The notes beneath the pieces are model-generated. The model searched no databases and was not told the DNA's origin. It was given only the letters and a program-made list of their open reading frames with translations. A stretch of DNA of 9,868 nucleotides from Bacteroidota bacterium (GTDB lineage: Bacteria; Bacteroidota; Bacteroidia; UBA8524): the NCBI GenBank assembly GCA_003531115.1, contig DQHT01000140.1, positions 77,477 to 87,344 on the forward strand. The letters are read 5' to 3'. The position numbers were made by a program, and so were the translations under genes. Below are positions 1-5,429 of the stretch, one piece after another; position 1 is the first letter of the stretch, and every line of letters starts with the position of its first letter.

Positions 1-134
1 TGCACATTGCCGTTTTGGAAGTAGTTTCTTACCGTATCGATTTGGCAAGAAGCGTCTATTGGCAGGAGGAGGGCTAATAGAAAAGAGGCAATTGGCTGAA
101 GGTAGCGGAGGGATGATCGGCAGGTGGGTAGCAT
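1..134 (-). CDS. 5' end of an exported protein, truncated by the window edge
   Basis: The minus strand reads from an ATG at 134-132 for 44 codons and is still open at base 1. The first 30 residues look like a signal peptide: arginines at 5 and 10, then a hydrophobic core around residues 14-25 (PIASFLLALLLP), then D-A-S-C-Q. Cleavage before Q31 is likely. C30 is not in a convincing lipobox, because residue -3 is Asp. The mature start, QIDTVRNYFQNGNV, resembles the Y-x-x-N-G-x strand of MORN/YwqK-like repeats common in Bacteroidota exported proteins, but one partial match is weak evidence. An in-frame stop (TGA, plus 141-143) lies just upstream, so this ATG is the only nearby start. A competing ATG at 144 opens another frame that lacks a signal peptide. 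It has the same orientation as the lipoprotein gene at 389-1426, separated by a repeat block. Function unknown. Confidence 0.5.
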   Translation of the reverse strand, partial: MLPTCRSSLRYLQPIASFLLALLLPIDASCQIDTVRNYFQNGNV

Positions 135-245
135 AGTTGATCATTAATACCGAAAAAGTGAATTAGTCAACATGGAAGAAGAGAAAGGATTTTGTTGTTC
201 TGACGAAAAGGTTTATCTGACCACGAAGCTGTTCCGCAGCGCAGA

Positions 246-272
246 AGCGATTCGGTGGGACACCGAACCGCT
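246..272. repeat. Hairpin 1 of the paired repeat
   Basis: This 27-base near-perfect inverted repeat has an AGCG arm, one mismatch (A250 against C268), then TTCGGTG (251-257) paired with CACCGAA (261-267) around a GGA loop. That is 11 base pairs with one internal mismatch. No T-run follows on either strand, so it does not look like an intrinsic terminator. Confidence 0.7.
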
Positions 273-309
273 AATGGATTCTTGTTGTTCCGCCGCAAAG
301 TTTCCTTTT

Positions 310-336
310 TGCGGGTAGGTGTCCCACCGACCCGCA
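310..336. repeat. Hairpin 2 of the paired repeat
   Basis: TGCGGGT (310-316) pairs with ACCCGCA (330-336), and GGTG (318-321) pairs with CACC (325-328) around a TCC loop. There is one internal mismatch (A317 against G329). The loop and core are the reverse complement of hairpin 1, so the two hairpins sit in opposite orientation. On the minus strand it is followed by A-rich rather than T-rich sequence, which argues against a terminator for the lipoprotein gene. Confidence 0.7.
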
Positions 337-388
337 CTCGTCCGGGGGAGGATACTACTTGAGTTTCCTTCACCCTTAAATTTGGCTC

Positions 389-1426
389 TCACTTAACCGT
401 CACCCGAATCAATTTAGTTCCTGCAACGGCAAAACCTTTCGTTGGCGAAATAAAACTGACGAATTGGATAGGATAAGTATCCGCTAGCTCAATCCCGGCC
501 CAGCGCTTTCCTCCATCAGAGGAGTGACCAATAGCCCCAAGAGATCTGCCAAAACAACCCCCTGAATAATGGCCTTCACCGAAAGCCAGGAAAGCATCAG
601 TTGAAAGGGGAGTAATAGTAAACATCCGATTCGATGAGGTATAATGAGCAACCCAACTCATGCCATTATCGTTTGATTGATAGATCGTTTGATTATTCGA
701 TAGGCAATAGTTCATTCCATTATTGAATTCGATATCGGTAACATAGTTAGCGTTTACCAAAGTGCCCGTGTTCCAGGTGCTGCCGTTGTCCGTACTTCTG
801 AGCATTTTTCCTTCAGAGCCTGAAATAAAGCCTGTGTTTGTTGTAAAACTTATTTTTTGAAGACGAAAAGGGAAGCTGTCAACAAGGGTCCAGTCGTTAC
901 CCAAATTTGAACTCATATATAAATAACTTCCCTGCTTGTTGGCGATCATAAACAAGTCGCCCGTAGCGTTTTGAGCTACCGAGACAAATTCAACTTTCGG
1001 TACATGAAACAACTTTGTCCAGGAATTCCCTCCATCCGTTGTTTTTAGCAGGATACCTCCGGGAGGGATGCAACCAGTTCCATTACATGATGAGGCTCCT
1101 CCAATAACATATCCCGTCAGATTGTCGGTAAACAGGATATTAACGAGCTTCTGTTCCTGATTGGAATTGGTATACTTCAGGTCCCAACTTAATCCACCAT
1201 CGTTTGTCCGAAAAATCTCTCCTTCATTCGTCACAACAATACCGGTTGATTCGTCGAAAAAATGAATATCGAGAGTTCTTTCAGGGACCGAAGCACTGAC
1301 CAGTTCAAGCAGAATCTTCCCATCTTCAAAAGGTAATTTTTCGCCTCTCTGAACAGGAGACTCTTCCTTTTCACATGCCGCAATAAGGAGAAGGCCAAAA
1401 AGGAAAAGCGGAATAATTTTTTTCAT
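389..1426 (-). CDS. Asp-box beta-propeller lipoprotein (BNR/Ycf48-like)
   Basis: This is a 345-residue predicted lipoprotein. Residues 1-18 form a lipoprotein signal: two lysines, a hydrophobic core and lipobox I-A-A-C with C18 as the acylated cysteine, followed by the acidic stretch EKEE. The body carries six Asp-box motifs (S/T-x-D-x-G-x-x-W) at about 74-81, 129-136, 172-179 (degenerate, SSNLGNDW), 211-218, 251-258 and 302-309. Their 40-55 residue spacing fits one six- or seven-bladed propeller. In this fold Asp-boxes are structural turns, not catalytic; relatives include sialidase-like BNR proteins and the photosystem II assembly factor Ycf48/HCF136. No sialidase catalytic set was identified, so a binding or scaffold role at the envelope is more likely. 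The gene is divergent from rmuC across 159 bases. The next ATG upstream on this strand (1443) opens only a four-codon frame, so 1426 is the start. Ligand unknown. Confidence 0.85.
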   Translation of the reverse strand: MKKIIPLFLFGLLLIAACEKEESPVQRGEKLPFEDGKILLELVSASVPERTLDIHFFDESTGIVVTNEGEIFRTNDGGLSWDLKYTNSNQEQKLVNILFTDNLTGYVIGGASSCNGTGCIPPGGILLKTTDGGNSWTKLFHVPKVEFVSVAQNATGDLFMIANKQGSYLYMSSNLGNDWTLVDSFPFRLQKISFTTNTGFISGSEGKMLRSTDNGSTWNTGTLVNANYVTDIEFNNGMNYCLSNNQTIYQSNDNGMSWVAHYTSSNRMFTITPLSTDAFLAFGEGHYSGGCFGRSLGAIGHSSDGGKRWAGIELADTYPIQFVSFISPTKGFAVAGTKLIRVTVK

Positions 1427-1573
1427 GATCAGGTACTTTTCATGGTAAACGTCATATCTTAACGCTTCGTTGTAAGGAGTTCCAAGTTAGCTACTTTTTA
1501 TTGCAGAGGAGATTTAATAGCATGGAATTCCGATCAAGGAATCCCAGAACATCGCAAATTCCCCAATAACGCT

Positions 1574-1581
1574 TTACTTTG
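1574..1581 (+). promoter_or_regulatory. -7-like box just upstream of rmuC
   Basis: TTACTTTG matches the Bacteroidota -7 consensus TAnnTTTG at five of six fixed positions and ends four bases before the rmuC ATG. No matching TTG -33 element is seen 19-21 bases upstream. If used, the transcript would start at or next to the start codon. Confidence 0.4.
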
Positions 1582-1585
1582 AAGC

Positions 1586-2908
1586 ATGGACGTATGGATG
1601 TTTTTGCTGATCGGATTGGCCGCCGGGGGAATGGCCGGGTATTTTTTTACCATAGCCCGGAAACTCAAGGATGGTGAATCTCTTCAATCCATACAAATTG
1701 AAAAGGCAAGGATAGAACAAAACCTGCAGGCTGCCGAAAACAGAAGAGCTGAGTTGGAACGCCGGCTTCAGGAACTGGAAACCTTTAACCAAACCCTCCT
1801 GCGGGAAAATGCAGTGCTGAAAACGGAAGGACTGGGTTTGCAGCAGCGTATGGCCGAGCAAAAAGAGGAGCTCGAAAAACTCAATGAACGGATGTCGCTG
1901 CAATTCAAAAATCTCGCAAATGAGATCCTCGAAGAAAAGAGCAAAAAATTTACCGACCAGAACAAGATCAATATCGGAGAACTTCTGAACCCGCTCAGGG
2001 AAAAGATCGGTGAGTTTGAAAAGAAGGTTGACGAAAGCAACAAGGAAAATGTGCGCATGAACAGTTCCCTCGGCGAACAACTCAAAAACCTGAAAGAACT
2101 CAATCAACAAATAACCAAAGAGGCCGAAAACCTCACCCGCGCACTAAAAGGCGATACCAAAACCCAGGGAAACTGGGGGGAATTTATCCTCGAAAAAATA
2201 TTGGAACGCAGCGGACTGGTCAAAGGACAGGAGTTTATCGTTCAGGAAAGCACGACCATGGAAGGCGGAAGGCTGCGACCCGACGTGGTCATCAAACTGC
2301 CCGACAATAAAAATATCGTGGTCGACTCCAAGGTTTCACTGACCGCCTATGAACAGGCTATGAATGCAGCGGATGATACCGAGCGGGCCATGCACATGAA
2401 AATGCATGTTCAATCCATTAAAAATCATATCCGGCAGCTTTCTTCCAAGGACTATCAAAAATTATATGGAGTAGAGGGATTGGATTTTGTGCTGTTATTT
2501 ATTCCGATCGAACCGGCCTTCAGTTCTGCCCTGCAGGCTGAATCCGACCTGTTTAACCAGGCTTATGAAAAACAGATCGTATTGGTGAGTCCAAGCACAC
2601 TTTTAGCTACGCTTCGCACCGTTGCAAACATCTGGCGTTATGAATACCAGAACCGAAATGTGCTCGAAATAGCCCGACAAGCCGGTGATATGTACGATAA
2701 GTTTGTCAATTTTTCAGAAGACCTTATCAAACTGGGTGTACAAATGGATACCTCCAAAAAGACCTATTCTGATGCCATGAACAAGCTGGTAGACGGATCC
2801 GGTAACCTGATACGTCGTGCAGAAAAACTCAAAGAATTAGGTGCTAAGACTTCGAAGCAGATGAATGATAAGCTGTTGGACCGAAGCGAAAGCGGAAGCG
2901 AAATTTAA
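1586..2908 (+). CDS. rmuC: RmuC family DNA recombination protein
   Basis: A 440-residue RmuC homologue, close to the usual family length. Residues 4-23 form an N-terminal membrane anchor rich in Leu, Gly and Ala. Residues about 32-185 are highly charged and heptad-like, typical of the long coiled coil. The conserved RmuC domain follows: G-N-W-G-E at 195-199, R-P-D-V-V-I at 231-236 and V-D-S-K at 246-249. D233, D247 and K249 fit the PD-(D/E)xK nuclease-like core expected for this family. F-I-P-I-E (305-309), S-P-S-T-L (335-339) and T-V-A-N-I-W-R (345-351) are further family blocks. RmuC limits inversions at short inverted repeats and is thought to act as a membrane-anchored nuclease; its exact activity is poorly defined. 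The last residues (SESGSEI) are encoded by a hexanucleotide repeat and are probably not a functional tail. The ATG at 1586 gives the membrane anchor directly. Confidence 0.93.
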   Translation: MDVWMFLLIGLAAGGMAGYFFTIARKLKDGESLQSIQIEKARIEQNLQAAENRRAELERRLQELETFNQTLLRENAVLKTEGLGLQQRMAEQKEELEKLNERMSLQFKNLANEILEEKSKKFTDQNKINIGELLNPLREKIGEFEKKVDESNKENVRMNSSLGEQLKNLKELNQQITKEAENLTRALKGDTKTQGNWGEFILEKILERSGLVKGQEFIVQESTTMEGGRLRPDVVIKLPDNKNIVVDSKVSLTAYEQAMNAADDTERAMHMKMHVQSIKNHIRQLSSKDYQKLYGVEGLDFVLLFIPIEPAFSSALQAESDLFNQAYEKQIVLVSPSTLLATLRTVANIWRYEYQNRNVLEIARQAGDMYDKFVNFSEDLIKLGVQMDTSKKTYSDAMNKLVDGSGNLIRRAEKLKELGAKTSKQMNDKLLDRSESGSEI

Positions 2909-2942
2909 AAGGCCTGTAGCCTTTACCCTGTAGCCTGTACCC
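2883..2942 (+). repeat. Low-complexity tandem repeats at the rmuC-purM junction
   Basis: Two short repeat tracts lie back to back. GAAGCG-AAAGCG-GAAGCG (2883-2900) encodes the RmuC tail. Just after the stop codon, CCTGTAGCC occurs at 2913-2921 and again at 2927-2935, followed by the related CTGTACCC. The second tract sits where a -33 promoter region for purM would be expected. Such tracts can slip during replication, but I cannot tell whether copy number varies. Confidence 0.6.
2908..2924 (+). terminator. Weak hairpin overlapping the rmuC stop codon
   Basis: AAAGGC (2908-2913) pairs perfectly with GCCTTT (2919-2924) around a five-base loop. Its first base is the last base of the rmuC TAA. 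The stem is only six pairs and the T-run is three bases, so it may be a weak terminator or just a by-product of the CCTGTAGCC repeats. Confidence 0.3.
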
Positions 2943-2951
2943 ATTATTTAT

Positions 2952-2959
2952 TACCTTCG
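2952..2959 (+). promoter_or_regulatory. -7-like box upstream of purM
   Basis: TACCTTCG matches TAnnTTTG at five of six fixed positions (C for the third T) and ends seven bases before the purM ATG. The following C makes the string TAnnTTCGC, which recurs upstream of the gene at 5430. No clear -33 TTG is visible. A start about seven bases downstream would leave almost no leader. Confidence 0.45.
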
Positions 2960-2966
2960 CATTTCC

Positions 2967-4130
2967 ATGGATAAATACGCCAAAAGAGGAGTATCCTCCC
3001 AAAAAGAAGATGTACATAAAGCCATTAGCAAGCTCGATAAAGGTTTGTATCCTAATGCTTTTTGCAAGGTGATCCCGGATTATCTGGGAGGCGACGCAAA
3101 TTGGTGTAACGTAATGCACGCCGATGGTGCAGGAACAAAATCTTCTCTGGCCTATCTCTATTGGAAAGAAACAGGCGATTTATCGGTATGGAAAGGCATT
3201 GCCCAGGACGCCATCGTGATGAATACCGATGACCTCCTATGTGTTGGGATCACTGAAAACATGCTGCTTTCTTCTACGATTGGAAGAAATAAAAACCGCA
3301 TTCCGGGAGAAGTCATTTCCGCCATCATTGAGGGCACGGAGGAATTCCTCCAGACCATGCGCGACATGGGCATCGACATGGTGCTAACCGGAGGAGAAAC
3401 GGCTGATGTTGGTGATCTTGTGCGCACGATCATCGTCGATTCCACCGTTACGGCCCGGGTACAACGAAATGCCATCATCGAAGCGAGAATCCGCCCTGGC
3501 CAGGTCATTGTGGGTTTTGCCTCCTATGGAAAGGCGAGCTATGAGCAGGAATACAACGGAGGGATGGGCAGCAACGGACTTACTTCCGCCCGGCACGATG
3601 TCTTTTCAAAACATTATGCCACCAATTACCCCGAAAGTTTCGACCCGGCATTGGATGCTGATGTAGTTTATACCGGTTCTCTGAAACTTACTGACCGCTG
3701 GAAAGATGCACCGCTCGATGCAGGCAAACTGGTGCTTTCTCCAACACGTACCTACCTTCCTTTGGCCCGTGAAATACTAAAACATATCCCGAAAGCGGAG
3801 ATCGGGGCGTTTATCCATTGCAGCGGAGGGGCCCAAACCAAGGTGAAACATTTTATGGATGAGCCGGTACAGGTGATAAAAAACAACTTGTTTCCATTGC
3901 CTCCTTTGTATGATATGATCCAGACACAGTCGCATACCGATTGGAAGGAAATGTTTCAGGTATTTAATATGGGACATCGATTGGAAGTGTATACCCAGGA
4001 AAAACATGCCTTATCCCTTATCCAAATGGCAGAGACATTCGGAATTGATGCCCGTATAGTGGGACATGTGGAGGCTTCGTCTGCTCCGGGTGTGAAGATT
4101 TCTTCCCCTTACGGCACATTTGATTATTGA
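2967..4130 (+). CDS. purM: Phosphoribosylformylglycinamidine cyclo-ligase (AIR synthase), long Bacteroidota type
   Basis: A 387-residue PurM/AIR synthase. In the cytoplasm it closes formylglycinamidine ribonucleotide, with ATP, to 5-aminoimidazole ribonucleotide, the fifth step of de novo purine synthesis. Family blocks in order: H-A-D-G-A-G-T-K-S-S (51-60, matching the DGxGTK nucleotide/metal loop), I-A-Q-D-A-x5-D-D-L-L (78-91), T-G-G-E-T-A-D (141-147), G-S-N-G-L-T-S-A-R-H (201-210), H-C-S-G-G-A-Q-T-K (284-292, replacing the HxTGGG block of proteobacterial PurM) and F-N-M-G-H-R (333-338). The protein is some 40 residues longer than the E. coli enzyme, as in Bacteroidota orthologues I recall. 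The N-terminus KRGVSSQKEDVHKAI is typical of that group and supports the start. It lies 58 bases after rmuC with its own promoter-like box, so it need not be in an operon with it. No purine riboswitch or operator is visible in that gap. Confidence 0.93.
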   Translation: MDKYAKRGVSSQKEDVHKAISKLDKGLYPNAFCKVIPDYLGGDANWCNVMHADGAGTKSSLAYLYWKETGDLSVWKGIAQDAIVMNTDDLLCVGITENMLLSSTIGRNKNRIPGEVISAIIEGTEEFLQTMRDMGIDMVLTGGETADVGDLVRTIIVDSTVTARVQRNAIIEARIRPGQVIVGFASYGKASYEQEYNGGMGSNGLTSARHDVFSKHYATNYPESFDPALDADVVYTGSLKLTDRWKDAPLDAGKLVLSPTRTYLPLAREILKHIPKAEIGAFIHCSGGAQTKVKHFMDEPVQVIKNNLFPLPPLYDMIQTQSHTDWKEMFQVFNMGHRLEVYTQEKHALSLIQMAETFGIDARIVGHVEASSAPGVKISSPYGTFDY

Positions 4131-4204
4131 AGTTGATACAACAACTTTGGTCAGAATTGCGTTAAATTTCCTAATTACTTAATAGTTATAATCAAATCAT
4201 TTAC

Positions 4205-4212
4205 GATGTTTG
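4205..4212 (+). promoter_or_regulatory. -7-like box that contains the first ATG of the CHU_C gene
   Basis: GATGTTTG matches TAnnTTTG at five of six fixed positions and ends five bases before the ATG at 4218, the same geometry seen upstream of rmuC, purM and the gene at 5430. The ATG at 4206 lies inside this box. This supports 4218 as the true start. Confidence 0.35.
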
Positions 4213-4217
4213 TAGGA

Positions 4218-5405
4218 ATGCGTTACGTGTTTCCTGTTATTGCCTTATTTTGTTTGCCGCTAAAAGGAATCTCCCAGAATATCCGTCTGGAGCTGGCTGA
4301 TCCCTGTTTTAGCAGTGTGGGTACGGGTAAAGACCTGGAGAGCAGTGATCTGATCACCCAAAACGGGGATATAGTGGAATGGACGGGATCCGGCTGGGAT
4401 GGGGCGAATTGGAAATCGGACCTGGCCTTAGTTCCCGAAATGCCTCCTTTTTGTAACAGACCTGTTAAAGCGGCCTGGCTGGGAAGTGGAATTTTGTGGA
4501 ACCTGAATGGTGAAGGGGTGGCTTTTCGTTTGAACCAAAGTCTGGTATCAGGAAAAAAATACGTTATTTATTTTAACTATGCGAGTCATGGGAACTCTTC
4601 CGACGGGAGTTTTTCTCCTTATGTGTCAACGAGCCTGGAAGGCAAAGATCTTGGCTACCCGGTAGGCCGGCTCAACCCGGCAGGAAATAATTGGCGCTTT
4701 GATTCCATCGTATTCACAGCTGATTTTAAACAGGCCGGCGACGAATGGATCATCCTCCATACCCGCACAGATGAAAGTTCAGGAATAATCCAGGCGCAAT
4801 GTCCGCAGGAGAATTTTTCCATCACGGCAGACAAAAGCTTTTGCGCCGGTGAAGAGGTGAAACTTAGTGCCAACTTTAGCCTTTCTAATTATGAATGGAA
4901 TGATGGAAGTGGCGATAAGGAAATAGTGATAAGTGAAGACGGCACCTATTGGCTGGAGTCGAAATCGCCCTGTGGGGTGCATCGCGACACCATCGAGGTT
5001 GTTTTTCAGGATTGCGGTATCGGCGTAGGTGTTGGTGGTGGCGGTAGTGGTGGAGGAAAGAAAAAAGGTGGCGGCATCAACCTGAATCTTAATTTTCAAT
5101 TTTGCTGGTTTGGAAGTTGCGACGACGACGATGTTCCAACCGGACCGCCCAGTCCGCCAATAATCGTTTACAATGTGTTGACCATCAACGGCGACGGCTA
5201 TAATGAGACCTTTTATGTAGATAACGTAGAAAATGGCCGGTGGAAGCTGCGCGTCTATAACCGCTACGCCCAGCTGGTGTTCGAAGACCTCGAGTATAAA
5301 AATACCTGGAAACCCACTGAGCTGACAGCCGGGGTTTATTATGTCATTCTTAAAGACCGGAATTCTGCCTATAAATATACCGGCACACTTACCATTATTC
5401 GATAA
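4218..5405 (+). CDS. Secreted surface protein with CHU_C (T9SS type B) sorting domain
   Basis: A 395-residue exported protein counted from the ATG at 4218. An in-frame ATG at 4206 would add MFVG, but 4218 gives a cleaner signal peptide (M-R-Y then a hydrophobic core, ending G-I-S-Q) and fits the promoter geometry. Positions below count from 4206. Residues 25-197 look like a beta-sandwich module of unknown ligand. Residues 199-270 fit an Ig/PKD-like domain of the type common in Bacteroidota secreted proteins (Y-E-W-N-D-G, then G-T-Y-W-L, bracketed by cysteines). A Gly/Ser/Lys linker spans 271-290, then a C-x4-C-D-D-D-D patch at 300-309. Residues about 323-399 form the gliding-motility-type C-terminal domain: I-N-G-D-G-Y-N-E-T-F, Y-N-R-Y-A-Q, T-W, G-V-Y-Y-V, Y-x-G-T-L-T-I-I-R. 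In this family the domain directs secretion by type IX and surface attachment. The gene ends 24 bases before the amidohydrolase gene. Its specific role is unknown. Confidence 0.85.
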   Translation: MRYVFPVIALFCLPLKGISQNIRLELADPCFSSVGTGKDLESSDLITQNGDIVEWTGSGWDGANWKSDLALVPEMPPFCNRPVKAAWLGSGILWNLNGEGVAFRLNQSLVSGKKYVIYFNYASHGNSSDGSFSPYVSTSLEGKDLGYPVGRLNPAGNNWRFDSIVFTADFKQAGDEWIILHTRTDESSGIIQAQCPQENFSITADKSFCAGEEVKLSANFSLSNYEWNDGSGDKEIVISEDGTYWLESKSPCGVHRDTIEVVFQDCGIGVGVGGGGSGGGKKKGGGINLNLNFQFCWFGSCDDDDVPTGPPSPPIIVYNVLTINGDGYNETFYVDNVENGRWKLRVYNRYAQLVFEDLEYKNTWKPTELTAGVYYVILKDRNSAYKYTGTLTIIR

Positions 5406-5417
5406 GGTGTACTTCTG

Positions 5418-5425
5418 TATATTCG
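5418..5425 (+). promoter_or_regulatory. -7-like box upstream of the amidohydrolase gene
   Basis: TATATTCG matches TAnnTTTG at five of six fixed positions, and with the next C gives TAnnTTCGC, the same string as upstream of purM. It ends four bases before the ATG at 5430 and lies entirely in the 24-base gap after the CHU_C gene. No -33 TTG is seen in the end of that gene. Confidence 0.45.
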
Positions 5426-5429
5426 CGGT

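Larger units (their letters stand above)
187..336. repeat. REP/BIME-like paired-hairpin repeat block
   Basis: This block fills most of the 254-base gap between two minus-strand genes. It holds two strong hairpins (246-272 and 310-336) whose cores, GGTGGGACACC and GGTGTCCCACC, are inverted copies of each other. Bases 252-271 match the reverse complement of 311-330 at 18 of 20 positions. Each hairpin is preceded by a related direct repeat with the core GGATT-(T/C)TTGTTGTTC, starting near 187 and near 276. Paired, inverted hairpins between genes are the layout of bacterial interspersed mosaic elements. A 68-codon minus-strand frame (373-167) spans the block, but its internally repeated RNNK/QNNK stretches simply mirror the DNA repeats, so I do not call it a gene. 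Whether copies exist elsewhere in the genome cannot be seen here. Confidence 0.6.

Noticed and set aside
167..373. 68-codon minus-strand frame across the repeat block
   Set aside because: Its residues follow the two hairpins and the direct repeats (RNNK and QNNK echoes), it is rich in Arg/Thr/Pro, and it has no recognisable domain. Better explained as a frame through a non-coding repeat.
1429..1443. Four-codon upstream ORF before the Asp-box lipoprotein, stop two bases before its ATG
   Set aside because: Very short frames of this kind arise by chance, and there is no evidence of a leader transcript or translational coupling.
1482..1489. TAACTTGG on the minus strand as a promoter for the lipoprotein gene
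   Set aside because: One mismatch to TAnnTTTG but no -33 element and no matching position relative to the start. Chance cannot be excluded.
1574..2110. Long minus-strand frames opposite rmuC, and similar frames opposite the amidohydrolase gene
   Set aside because: Shadows of well-supported plus-strand genes, with no domain or signal of their own.
4131..4146. Inverted repeat AGTTG/CAACT after the purM stop
   Set aside because: Five pairs, AT-rich and no T-run, so too weak to call a terminator.
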